This document shows positions 25,284 through 33,389 of a stretch of DNA of 64,000 bases, piece by piece; the stretch's first letter is position 1, and each line of letters opens with the position of its first letter. The DNA comes from Flectobacillus roseus. Its GTDB lineage: Bacteria; Bacteroidota; Bacteroidia; Cytophagales; Spirosomataceae. Both the position numbers and the translations under genes were made by a program. Below the pieces are notes generated by a model. That model worked only from the letters and a program-made list of their open reading frames with translations, had not been told where the DNA came from and made no database searches. The DNA lies in the NCBI RefSeq assembly GCF_030056665.1, contig NZ_JASHIG010000004.1; one strand, given 5' to 3'.

Positions 25284-26555
25284 CTACGCAATCATATCAA
25301 ATCCACAATATGGTACCAATGCTTTTGGAATACGAATACCTTCTGGTGTTTGGTTATTTTCGAGAATAGCTGCCAAGATACGTGGTAAAGCCAATGCCGA
25401 ACCATTAAGCGTATGCAACAACTGAGACTTTCCTTCAGTTTTCATACGAAGTTTCAAACGGTTAGCTTGATATGTTTCGAAGTTTGATACAGAACTTACT
25501 TCTAACCAACGTTTTTGTGCACCAGAGAATACCTCCATATCGTATGTCAAAGCAGATGTGAAGCTCATATCGCCACCACAAAGACGAAGCACACGGTATG
25601 GCAATTCTAACTTTTGCAACAAACCTTGTACGTGCAATGACATTTCTTCCAAAGCCGCATAAGAATTTTCAGGCTTTTCGATACGTACAATTTCTACTTT
25701 ATCGAATTGGTGCAAACGGTTTAGTCCACGCACATGAGCGCCCCAAGAGCCCGCCTCACGACGGAAACATGGTGTATAACCTGCGTTTTTAACAGGTAAT
25801 TCTGCTTCTTGCAAAATCACATCACGATACAAGTTGGTGATAGGCACCTCAGCCGTTGGAATCAAATACAAATCATCTACAGTTGCATGATACATTTGTC
25901 CATCCTTATCCGGTAATTGACCAGTACCAAAGCCAGAATCCTTGTTAATCAAGATAGGAGGTTGTACTTCGGCGTAACCCGCAGCAATAGCTTCGTCCAA
26001 GAAAAAGTTAATCAACGCACGTTGGATACGAGCACCTTTTCCTTTATACACTGGAAAACCAGCCCCTGTGATTTTATTTCCTAATTCAAAGTCAATAATA
26101 TCGTATTTCTTAATCAAGTCCCAGTGAGCCAAAGCATCTTCAGCAAGTGTTGGGATAGAGCCATTTTCGAGAATTACTTCATTTTCTTCTGGAGTTTTAC
26201 CCTCTGGAACACTGCTATGTGGTAAGTTTGGCAAAGTTACCTGTACCTCATAAAGCTCAGATTCGATAGATTTTAACGTCTCATCCAACTCTTTAGAGCG
26301 AGCTTTCAAGGTAGAAGTTTCAGCTTTAGCAGCTTCCGCTTCCTCTTTTTTTCCAGCTTTCATCAAACCACCAATCTCTTTGGCCAAAGCATTTGACTTA
26401 GCAAGAGTGGAGTCTAGCTCATTTTGGGTTTCGCGACGCTTATCATCCAACGCGATGATTTGTTCAACGGCTTCTTCAGCATTTTTAAAATGCTTCTTTT
26501 TCAAGCCAGCAATAGTGGCTTCTTTGTTTTCCTTGATTTGTTGAATTTGTAACAT
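25284..26555 (-). CDS. serS: Serine--tRNA ligase
   Basis: Class II synthetase that charges tRNA-Ser (and primes selenocysteine in organisms that use it). The 423 residues start with the long antiparallel coiled-coil arm (about 1-100) that contacts the tRNA variable arm. Motif 2 is PCFRREAGSWGAHVRGLNRLHQFDKVE (about 260-287), and motif 3 is LNGSALALPRILAAILEN near residue 388. The ATG at 26555 directly precedes the arm. Nine bases upstream lies the stop codon of the DUF4435 gene, so serS may be read from a promoter inside that gene or as its downstream operon partner. No terminator is seen between them. Confidence 0.98.
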   Translation of the reverse strand: MLQIQQIKENKEATIAGLKKKHFKNAEEAVEQIIALDDKRRETQNELDSTLAKSNALAKEIGGLMKAGKKEEAEAAKAETSTLKARSKELDETLKSIESELYEVQVTLPNLPHSSVPEGKTPEENEVILENGSIPTLAEDALAHWDLIKKYDIIDFELGNKITGAGFPVYKGKGARIQRALINFFLDEAIAAGYAEVQPPILINKDSGFGTGQLPDKDGQMYHATVDDLYLIPTAEVPITNLYRDVILQEAELPVKNAGYTPCFRREAGSWGAHVRGLNRLHQFDKVEIVRIEKPENSYAALEEMSLHVQGLLQKLELPYRVLRLCGGDMSFTSALTYDMEVFSGAQKRWLEVSSVSNFETYQANRLKLRMKTEGKSQLLHTLNGSALALPRILAAILENNQTPEGIRIPKALVPYCGFDMIA

Positions 26556-26564
26556 GGATTCTAT

Positions 26565-27602
26565 TTATCTATCGAGCTTTGCCATCAATCGCTCTATATC
26601 GTGTTTAATTTTTTGGTATAAAAAGCAAGATTTGTACTCTGTGTTGGTTTTCAAAACCTCTTTGGGAGCACTTATTTTATGCTTATAGTGGTTGATTTCC
26701 TGAGTAATTTCTTGAGTATTCCTAGCTAATGCTCTAATAGAGTTTTCTACTTCTCTTTTCAAACTCAAATGCAATGGGTTCATAAACATCAACACAAAAT
26801 TATCTTCAACAGTATGTCCTTGAATAAACAGATATGTATTTTCAGAATTTACACCTAAACTGTCCAGCTCACCCTTTAAGTTTTCGATTTTTTCAAAATA
26901 TTGAGGAAATACTGTCTCTAAATGATTTACCTGAGTCACAATCCTTTGAGAAACAGCCTGAAAATAGTTTTCACCTCTGTCGTCTTCAATTTTGATTGTC
27001 TCTGTCTCTTGAACTCTAATATGACTACAAAATGCCGTTAAATTCATAGTCGTAGTATCTCCAATTGTTTCTAAAAATACAGACCAAATAAAAAGAGGGA
27101 AAGTGATTACCGAATAACGTCTTAGTAATTCTTCAAAATCAATTTTATCATGTGTTTTATGGCTCGCTTGAACGGATACATGATACAAACTTGGACTAAA
27201 ACATCTCAGATTCTCAATAGAATAAGCATAAGTTTGAAAGATAAAATCGTTTTGATTTATCAGTCGAGATGTTTCTGTTCTACCTTGAAGTAAATAGTCA
27301 TAATCACTATCCACACAAAGAATTAGGTATGGACCAACATTGTCATTGAACCTTTCCAATACTTTCTGTTTCCCTTTTGTTAAGCTTTCATGGGATGGCA
27401 ATTGAATATCAAATTTGACTTTTGAACTTTCATAATCTTTCAAAATACCATACCAAAAAGAAATATCTTCATGGCTTTCCACATACACCAAAATAGGTTT
27501 TACAGCTTTCTTTGAAGCCATTATTCCATAACTTTTAATGTAGTCAGAACTAAGATTATCTAATAAACTACTTGGCATCTTCTGATATAGCTTGTCTATC
27601 AA
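26565..27602 (-). CDS. DUF4435 TOPRIM-like protein, AriB-type partner of the upstream ATPase
   Basis: A 345-residue DUF4435 protein. A TOPRIM-like signature is visible: E42 in LVYVESHEDISFW and the D98-x-D100-x-D102 triad in LCVDSDYDYLL, followed by the family segment AYSIENL (126-132). DUF4435 is the effector domain of the PARIS phage-defence system (AriB), where release from its ATPase partner (AriA) switches on a toxic nuclease that cleaves tRNA. The gene overlaps the ATPase by 35 bases, implying translational coupling, and has the same order (ATPase first). Sampled lines have about 28% G+C, against about 47% in serS. I assign the family with fair confidence, but the trigger and target are not readable. 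Older family members are described only as OLD-like. Confidence 0.8.
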   Translation of the reverse strand: MIDKLYQKMPSSLLDNLSSDYIKSYGIMASKKAVKPILVYVESHEDISFWYGILKDYESSKVKFDIQLPSHESLTKGKQKVLERFNDNVGPYLILCVDSDYDYLLQGRTETSRLINQNDFIFQTYAYSIENLRCFSPSLYHVSVQASHKTHDKIDFEELLRRYSVITFPLFIWSVFLETIGDTTTMNLTAFCSHIRVQETETIKIEDDRGENYFQAVSQRIVTQVNHLETVFPQYFEKIENLKGELDSLGVNSENTYLFIQGHTVEDNFVLMFMNPLHLSLKREVENSIRALARNTQEITQEINHYKHKISAPKEVLKTNTEYKSCFLYQKIKHDIERLMAKLDR

Positions 27603-28611
27603 GGGTAATTAAATCGCTTACTTCAAATACTTTATCTGTCCAGCCTTCCAATATAATACCAGGAGAGTGTGTTGCTAAAATGATTTGTACATTAGGGTTT
27701 AGCTCTTTAATGTATTGAATCAATTTTCTTTGCCAATCAATGTGTAAAGAAATTTCTGGTTCATCCATAAATAAGATAGCTGGCTTGTTATCTTGTACTA
27801 GAACCGTCAATAGAATTACTATGATTTGTTTTTCTCCTGATGATAATTGATATGGAGTTAATGTGTCCGTTTCATTGACAAATGCTATATCTGTATTATT
27901 ACCATCAATATTCCTATCTACTTTCTTTCCAGTATCTTTAAAAAGCGTATCAATAATGTCCAAAAATCGTTCTCGTTTATGAGTAATATTATTAATCAAC
28001 TCTAAATCAGCCACATTACCATTAGATAAGACTTTAACAGTTCTATTTAAGATATTATTTTGATATGCTAGATACTTTTGAGTTAGGAAGAATATGTCTT
28101 TATCTAATTCTGTTCTTACATTTGCGTGCGGTGAATCATTCTGATTTAGTAATTTGTCAAATGTACTTATGACATCAAATTCAAGTAGCTCGGGTAAATT
28201 CTTTGAATTAAAACTTGCATTCTCAAAAGAAGTAACACCAAATTCAACCGTTTTTATATTCTTATAATTTTCGCCTTCTTTTTCTCTTAACTCGGAAATC
28301 AAACCATAGACACCTTTATCATCATTTGCAGTAAGCTGTAAATTTTTAATAGAGTCTTTTACTCTTCGAAAGGTAATTTCATCATCATTATTGAATATGA
28401 TGCCTATCTGATTAATTTTTTTACCTTTTAATTCTGGATCTAAAGTACCTTTTTTAACTATTGATGCAATACAGCCTAAAATAGTACTTTTCCCACTACC
28501 ATTTATACCAGACAAAACATTCACTGAAGGGTCTAAATTCCACTCAAGGTCATACCTCCCCCAGAGGTTTTTTATTTCCACTTTCTTGATATACTTTATT
28601 GGTTCATTCAT
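27568..28611 (-). CDS. ABC-type/AAA ATPase of a PARIS-like (AriA) module
   Basis: A 347-residue stand-alone ABC-ATPase of the SMC/Rad50/OLD type. Motifs are Walker A GINGSGKST (35-43), the ABC signature LSSGEKQ (256-262), Walker B AILFMDEPEISLH (278-290) and the H-loop ATHSPG with H315. There is no Zn hook or long coiled coil: the insert between about 60 and 250 is short and helical. It is the sensor-like partner in two-gene ATPase/DUF4435 systems, where the ATPase scaffold holds and releases the nuclease. Length is somewhat below that of the best-known AriA proteins (~450-500 residues) and nothing in the sequence shows what it recognises. Sampled lines have 22-27% G+C. A TATCTTTG box lies between this gene and the lysC terminator. 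Confidence 0.82.
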   Translation of the reverse strand: MNEPIKYIKKVEIKNLWGRYDLEWNLDPSVNVLSGINGSGKSTILGCIASIVKKGTLDPELKGKKINQIGIIFNNDDEITFRRVKDSIKNLQLTANDDKGVYGLISELREKEGENYKNIKTVEFGVTSFENASFNSKNLPELLEFDVISTFDKLLNQNDSPHANVRTELDKDIFFLTQKYLAYQNNILNRTVKVLSNGNVADLELINNITHKRERFLDIIDTLFKDTGKKVDRNIDGNNTDIAFVNETDTLTPYQLSSGEKQIIVILLTVLVQDNKPAILFMDEPEISLHIDWQRKLIQYIKELNPNVQIILATHSPGIILEGWTDKVFEVSDLITLDRQAISEDAK

Positions 28612-28648
28612 GTGGGGTATTTTTTAGCGTAAAAATCTTTAATTCTTG

Positions 28649-28656
28649 CAAAGATA
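28649..28656 (-). promoter_or_regulatory. -7 box before the ATPase-DUF4435 module
   Basis: TATCTTTG, an exact TAnnTTTG match, lies 37 bases before the ATPase ATG and just past the lysC terminator, so the module probably has its own promoter. No good -33 element is seen. Confidence 0.4.
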
Positions 28657-28661
28657 AAAAA

Positions 28662-28697
28662 AATAGCCGTGCGTAAGCTTCTGACGACACGGCTATT
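28662..28697 (-). terminator. Terminator of the aspartate kinase gene
   Basis: Ten-base perfect arms AATAGCCGTG (28662-28671) and CACGGCTATT (28688-28697) with a 16-base loop. On the minus strand TTTTTTTATC follows directly. Confidence 0.88.
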
Positions 28698-28719
28698 AGT
28701 ATTTATTGCTTTTTATCAC

Positions 28720-30078
28720 TTAGGGCGCTGAGAAAATGCTTTTCATGGCATCTTCATATAAAAAACAACGCTCGTTTAGTGCATTTAGCGCTTCTGCCTT
28801 GTGCTTGCCGTGAATTAACAAGGAGATATTGTGCTCGGAAGCACCGTAGGATATCATACGAATTGGGATGTTTTTCATGGCATCCAATACTTTCAAGGCA
28901 ATACCTTCTTTGTCTGCCGAGAAATTACCTACGATACAAACGATAGTTTGATCGTTGTCGCATTCTTCTAGGTCAGCAAATTGTCTTAATTCTGCCATGA
29001 TTTCTTCCAAGTGTTCATCGTTGTCGATTGTTACCGATACCGATACCTCAGAAGTAGTAATCATATCCACTGGAGTTTTGTATTTCTCAAATACTTCAAA
29101 TACTCTACGCAAGAAACCGTAAGCATTCAACATACGAGTAGAGTGGATATAAATAGCCGTAAGGTTATCTTTCGCTGCGATAGCTTTGATTTCACGATCA
29201 GAAGTTTTGTCCGCAATCAAAGTACCATAAGCTGAAGGTTCCATCGTATTTTTCAAACGAACAGGAACACCTTTCAACTTGGCAGGAGTAATTGTACTTG
29301 GGTGCAAAATTTTAGCACCAAAATAGGCTAATTCAGCAGCTTCTTCGAATGTCAACTCACGAATTGGGAATGTTTTTTTCACAATTCGTGGGTCATTGTT
29401 GTGCATACCGTCGATGTCTGTCCAGATTTGAACTTCATCAGCTACGATAGCACCACCAATCAATGAAGCGGTATAATCAGAACCTCCACGCTTAAGGTTA
29501 TCTACTTCGCCACGTGGGTTACGACAGATAAATCCTTGAGTGATGAAGACTTGTTTATCCTCTAATTGCGAAAGGATAGAGCTCAATTTTTCTTCTGTAA
29601 ACTTCAATACAGGCTCATTGTCTGCATCGATTAACATAAAATCTAATGCTGGCAACAATACTGCGTTAACACCTTCTTCACGCAAGTATGCTTCGAACAT
29701 TTGAGTTGAAAGCAATTCACCTTCAGCAACGATTTCTTTTTCTTGCTTTACGCTAAAAGGTTTGATGCTTACCAACGAGCGAATGAATGAAAACTCTTTA
29801 TCAATGATTGCTTTACCTTCTGCGTATCCAGCAGGAGTTTTGTAAAGTTCTTTGATAAATGTTTCATAATGTGCGTACAACTCTTCGATTTTTTGAGTTG
29901 CCTCTGCATCATTATTCGCCTTTAATGATTCTCCAATCGAAATCAAGGCGTTTGTTGTTCCCGAAAGAGCTGACAATACCACGATTTTACGGGTGCTATC
30001 TTCGGTAATCAAATTTCTAATCGAGTGCATTCGCTCGGGCTTCCCAACAGAAGTTCCCCCAAATTTCCAAACTTGCAT
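28720..30078 (-). CDS. lysC: Aspartate kinase
   Basis: Phosphorylates aspartate at the head of the lysine, threonine, methionine and diaminopimelate pathway. The 452 residues begin with the kinase signature KFGGTSVGKPERM (5-17) and include the EGELLSTQMFEAYL segment, the GGSDYTASLIGGAI substrate region and WTDIDGMHNNDPRIV. The C-terminal ~150 residues hold two ACT-like regulatory domains (VDMITTSEVSVSVTID and ICIVGNFSA-type strands), so the enzyme is probably inhibited by an end-product amino acid. It is monofunctional: no homoserine dehydrogenase domain follows. Gene name by family; Bacteroidota often have several isoforms. It is monocistronic, with its own terminator. Confidence 0.93.
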   Translation of the reverse strand: MQVWKFGGTSVGKPERMHSIRNLITEDSTRKIVVLSALSGTTNALISIGESLKANNDAEATQKIEELYAHYETFIKELYKTPAGYAEGKAIIDKEFSFIRSLVSIKPFSVKQEKEIVAEGELLSTQMFEAYLREEGVNAVLLPALDFMLIDADNEPVLKFTEEKLSSILSQLEDKQVFITQGFICRNPRGEVDNLKRGGSDYTASLIGGAIVADEVQIWTDIDGMHNNDPRIVKKTFPIRELTFEEAAELAYFGAKILHPSTITPAKLKGVPVRLKNTMEPSAYGTLIADKTSDREIKAIAAKDNLTAIYIHSTRMLNAYGFLRRVFEVFEKYKTPVDMITTSEVSVSVTIDNDEHLEEIMAELRQFADLEECDNDQTIVCIVGNFSADKEGIALKVLDAMKNIPIRMISYGASEHNISLLIHGKHKAEALNALNERCFLYEDAMKSIFSAP

Positions 30079-30167
30079 TGTTATTGTGAATTATTGATTT
30101 TCTGGTTATTATATGCTTGAGATTGTCGTGGTAATGGGTAAAACCTTTTCCCATTTATTTTTTACTC

Positions 30168-30644
30168 TTAAAACTTCAACATTTTAACTGCTGTAATCGC
30201 AGCTTCGTCACCTTTGTTACCATGAATACCACCCGCACGATCAAGGGCTTGTTGCTCGGTATTTGGCGTTAACACACCAAACACAACAGGCTTATCGTAT
30301 TTTAAGCTCACATTGGTTAATCCTTGAGCAACGGCATGGTTGATATAATCATTGTGTTTCGTTTCGCCTTGAATTACACAACCGATACAAATAACAGCAT
30401 CGATATCCTCACGTTGTGCCATTTTTTGTGCTCCATAACTTAGTTCATAACTTCCTGGTACTGTAACACGTAAGATATTTTCTTCTTGTGCACCATAAGT
30501 TAAAAGCGTTTTGTGAGCGCCATCTGCCAATGCATTGGTAACTTCTTCGTTCCATTCTGCTACAACGATAGCAAATCTTTTTTCTGTAATATCTGGTAAA
30601 TTATCTGTCGAAAATATACTGAGATTTTTGTGGGCCGATGACAT
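30168..30644 (-). CDS. ribH: 6,7-dimethyl-8-ribityllumazine synthase
   Basis: Condenses 5-amino-6-ribitylaminouracil with dihydroxybutanone phosphate in riboflavin synthesis and assembles as an icosahedral or decameric shell. The 158 residues contain FAIVVAEWNEEVTNALADGAHKTLLTYG (25-52), VTVPGSYELSYGAQKMA, the glycine-rich VICIGCVIQGETKHNDYINHAVAQGLTNVSL and the C-terminal RAGGIHGNKGDEAAITAVKML. The catalytic histidine is H in ETKHNDYI. Other riboflavin genes are not nearby, as is often the case in Bacteroidota. A terminator separates it from the upstream TPR gene, so it has its own promoter. Confidence 0.97.
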   Translation of the reverse strand: MSSAHKNLSIFSTDNLPDITEKRFAIVVAEWNEEVTNALADGAHKTLLTYGAQEENILRVTVPGSYELSYGAQKMAQREDIDAVICIGCVIQGETKHNDYINHAVAQGLTNVSLKYDKPVVFGVLTPNTEQQALDRAGGIHGNKGDEAAITAVKMLKF

Positions 30645-30676
30645 TTTAGGATTGTTTTGTAAAAGTTATAACAAAA

Positions 30677-30706
30677 AAGGGACAAGAACTTAAGCTCTTA
30701 TCCCTT
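30677..30706 (-). terminator. Terminator between the TPR gene and ribH
   Basis: Imperfect arms 30677-30690 and 30691-30706 (AAGGGA, AAGA, CTTAAG, TCTT, TCCCTT) give a hairpin with small bulges. On the minus strand TTTTGT follows. It lies 30 bases past the TPR stop. Confidence 0.7.
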
Positions 30707-30735
30707 CTGATGTAATCAATATTTTGATTTATTTC

Positions 30736-31425
30736 TTATTCAGAGACAGAGCCTTCTAACACCGCCTTGTATTTCTTGGCGTTGATATATTCAGCTGACT
30801 CTGCGTACTTCTCTACGATTTCGTTGTAAACATCCAAAGCTTCTTTGTTTTGCTTGTTTGCCTCGTAAGCAGCAGCCAACTTCATCAAATATGATGGAGT
30901 AAAGAATTTGTTTGCTTTGTATTCAGAAGCCTTTTTGTAATAGTCAATAGCATCGCCGAAAGATTTTTTCTCAGCGTAAGCATCTCCAATTAAAGAGTAT
31001 GCACGAGCTTGAACCAATAAATCTGAGCTACTGAATGACTTTAAGTGATCGATAGCAGCATCATATTTACCTTCTTTCAACTCTGCAACACCTGCATAAA
31101 AATTAGCCAAGTTACCAGCATGTCCGCCGAACTCATTCGCTAATTTAGAAAACTCTTGTGCCGCTACTTTGTTTGAATCAGCTTCAAATTTGTAAACAGC
31201 ATTGAACATTTTCGCTTGTGCTGCTTCATCTTGAGTAGCAACATAATATTTATAACCGAAATAGCCAATCACTGCTACGATAATCGCACCAGCTACACCA
31301 GAAACTAAACCTTTATTTTTTTCTACGGCTTGTTGTACTTTTTCGATGTCGTGTCCTAATTCTTGCTTCAATCCTTCTGGACTCTCCAAAAATTCAAGGT
31401 TTTTGTGTTCTTCTTTTTTTGCCAT
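30736..31425 (-). CDS. Membrane-anchored TPR protein (TPR_21/YfgM-like)
   Basis: A 229-residue protein with a charged cytoplasmic N-terminus (MAKKEEHKNLEFLESPEGL...), one transmembrane helix at about 41-62 (GLVSGVAGAIIVAVIGYFGYKYYV), and a C-terminal array of four or five TPR units (AQEFSKLANEFGGHAGNLANFYAGVAELKEGKYDAAIDHLKSF and similar). This layout matches the YfgM/TPR_21 family, inner-membrane chaperone-like proteins found with BamB and Sec partners in proteobacteria and widely in Bacteroidota. No envelope partner lies adjacent. Codon usage and composition resemble neighbouring housekeeping genes. Confidence 0.83.
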   Translation of the reverse strand: MAKKEEHKNLEFLESPEGLKQELGHDIEKVQQAVEKNKGLVSGVAGAIIVAVIGYFGYKYYVATQDEAAQAKMFNAVYKFEADSNKVAAQEFSKLANEFGGHAGNLANFYAGVAELKEGKYDAAIDHLKSFSSSDLLVQARAYSLIGDAYAEKKSFGDAIDYYKKASEYKANKFFTPSYLMKLAAAYEANKQNKEALDVYNEIVEKYAESAEYINAKKYKAVLEGSVSE

Positions 31426-31746
31426 TGGGGTTTTGTAATTATTCGTTTAGGGTTGTTTACCAAATTGGATGAAATGTATTAATAAACAACTTTCTATGTA
31501 ATTTTGTGTTTAGTTGGTAAATGAACCTTTTCCTCTTCAAAGTACTTCTTTTCATCTACCAATTTGACCTTTGTAGGCTAGGAAAAATTTGGACTGCAAA
31601 ATTATGAATTCTATTGGAATTTTAAAGGTTTTTCTGTAATCTTTTGGGGCATAGCCTAAAAACTGCTTTTTTTTCGCCTTTTCAAGCCCTTTTTTTTCAT
31701 AAAATCCGTTAAAACTCCTTCTTTATGAATGCCTTATAAAACAGCT
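31426..31746. other. Gene-free stretch upstream of the YfgM-like gene
   Basis: No gene is seen. A CCAAATTGGATGAAATG segment near 31460 and a CATCTACCAATTTGAC segment near 31555 are roughly inverted copies. The right part is T-rich. No clear promoter box was found. Confidence 0.4.
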
Positions 31747-33024
31747 TTAGCGATTTCTTAGCCAAGATTCAGGATTCTGTTTGGCATTGTTTTTCCAAAC
31801 CTGAAATTTGATTTCTGAAGTACCATCGCCATCAGTTGCTACTTGTCCTATTTTTTGACTTGACGATACACTTTGTCCTTCGCGCACGGTAACATTAGAT
31901 AATTTGCCATAAACCGTAAAGTAATCGCCGTGCTGAATAGCTACAATAGTATTCACACCTTGAATATTTACTACTGAACGTACAATTCCGTCATAAACAG
32001 CATATACAGAGTTTCCTGAGTTAGTTTGAATATCAACTCCGTCGTTGTTAAGTTTAACACCTCTCAGAACAGGGTGATTATGTACTCCAAAACGATCAGA
32101 AATAAAACCACTCTGCACTGGCCACGGCATTCGGCCCTTTAACTGAGAGAAAGAGGTAGCCACTTTTCGTTCCTCTGGACTTAGCTCGATGGTTTTGGAA
32201 CTAGCCTTACTTTCAGTATTGGCGCTATGGGTATCTTTTTCTCTATTCTTGATTCGTTGTTGCGAACGCTTTATTTCTCTCTCTACCATCTGAGCAATCA
32301 TATTCTCCAGCTTTTCGACAGCTCTCTTATTGGCATCAAGTTGTTCTTTTAACTGTTGTTCTTTTTGGCTTAGCTCTGCCACTACGCCAGTTTGCTTTAC
32401 CTTCAAATCTTCAAGATTTTGCGTTTCTTGAATTTTTTCTTTCAACAAATTGGCCTGTTCTTGCTTTTTCTGAAGAATCTTTAGCTGCTCTAAACGTAGT
32501 TCTTCTCTTACACTTTCAATCAAAGTTGCTTGTCGTGTTCTGGATTCAGAATATTGACGAAGATATTTGTATCTCTTGACAAGCTTATTGAATGAGGGAG
32601 CCGAAAACAAAAAGCTCAACTGATTATACTTGTTACTTACTTTGGCAGCATTAAAAACCATTTTGGCGTACTCCTGCTTGAGTTTTTCCAAATTGCCAGA
32701 AAGCTGACCACTTTCACGAGTTAATTCACTTACTTCCATATCCAAAAGTTCTTGATTTTCGGTAAGTAAGTTGATTTGTTTACTCTGTTTATTAATACGT
32801 TCGCCCAAGGCGTTGAGTTTGCCAACACTAACCTCCTTTTTTTGCTCAGTTTTAGCAATAATTGCATTCAGCTCATTGATTTTACGAATGTTGGCCTGCT
32901 TTTCTGCTTCGAGTTTAGCTCGATTGATTTTCTTGCGCTTGGTTTGTTGCGCATAAGTAGGAGTGAGGTATAACCCCAAGAAAACAACAAACAGTCCTGT
33001 GAATACTCTCAGGGCTGCCTTCAT
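31747..33024 (-). CDS. EnvC-like coiled-coil protein with degenerate M23 (LytM) domain
   Basis: A periplasmic protein of about 425 residues. The ATG at 33024 gives the signal peptide MKAALRVFTGLFVVFLGLYLTPTYAQ. A GTG six codons upstream is possible. Residues about 35-255 form a long coiled coil (many QKKQEQANLLKEK-like heptads). The C-terminal domain from about 300 has the M23 fold (RMPWPVQSGFISDRFGVHNHPVLRGV, GIVRSVVNIQGVNTIVAIQHGDYFTVYGKL). The zinc ligands of active M23 enzymes are missing: the first motif reads NNDGVDI instead of HxxxD, and the HxH motif is EIKFQV. This fits EnvC-type activators that stimulate amidases rather than cleave. It is separated from the DUF4292 gene by a terminator. 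Confidence 0.87.
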   Translation of the reverse strand: MKAALRVFTGLFVVFLGLYLTPTYAQQTKRKKINRAKLEAEKQANIRKINELNAIIAKTEQKKEVSVGKLNALGERINKQSKQINLLTENQELLDMEVSELTRESGQLSGNLEKLKQEYAKMVFNAAKVSNKYNQLSFLFSAPSFNKLVKRYKYLRQYSESRTRQATLIESVREELRLEQLKILQKKQEQANLLKEKIQETQNLEDLKVKQTGVVAELSQKEQQLKEQLDANKRAVEKLENMIAQMVEREIKRSQQRIKNREKDTHSANTESKASSKTIELSPEERKVATSFSQLKGRMPWPVQSGFISDRFGVHNHPVLRGVKLNNDGVDIQTNSGNSVYAVYDGIVRSVVNIQGVNTIVAIQHGDYFTVYGKLSNVTVREGQSVSSSQKIGQVATDGDGTSEIKFQVWKNNAKQNPESWLRNR

Positions 33025-33042
33025 TCGGTAGATATGTTGCAC

Positions 33043-33389
33043 TTGTGCTATAATGGCTTTAGGTATTTATGGAATTTTGGAAAACTAAATTTACCATGTC
33101 CATTTCACACTATCAGGAAATACATCAGTTAATCGTATATCTGTTATTTGAATAAAAATCTGTTACAGATATGCCTTTATATGAATTTTCCTGTTGATAA
33201 AATAAGTAAAAAAGAGCTTGTCAGTAATAAAATAACCTTAACCCTATAATTGCATTTACTTACTTAAGGATTTGATTCAATAGTGTTAGTGATATGGGTA
33301 AACTAGGATTATCAGTAATATGTTGAATTCGTCAAAAATGCAAGATAAGCTTTAAAGACAATATTGCTTAAAGCTTATCTTATTAAGTT
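33043..33389. other. Gene-free stretch between the EnvC-like gene and DUF4292
   Basis: No gene is seen. It contains the DUF4292 terminator at 33342-33381. The rest is A+T-rich with no clear motif. Confidence 0.5.
33342..33381 (-). terminator. Terminator of the TPR-DUF4292 operon
   Basis: 14-base perfect arms AAGATAAGCTTTAA (33342-33355) and its complement (33368-33381), loop 12 bases. On the minus strand a GCATTTTTGAC run follows. It lies nine bases past the DUF4292 stop. Confidence 0.75.
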
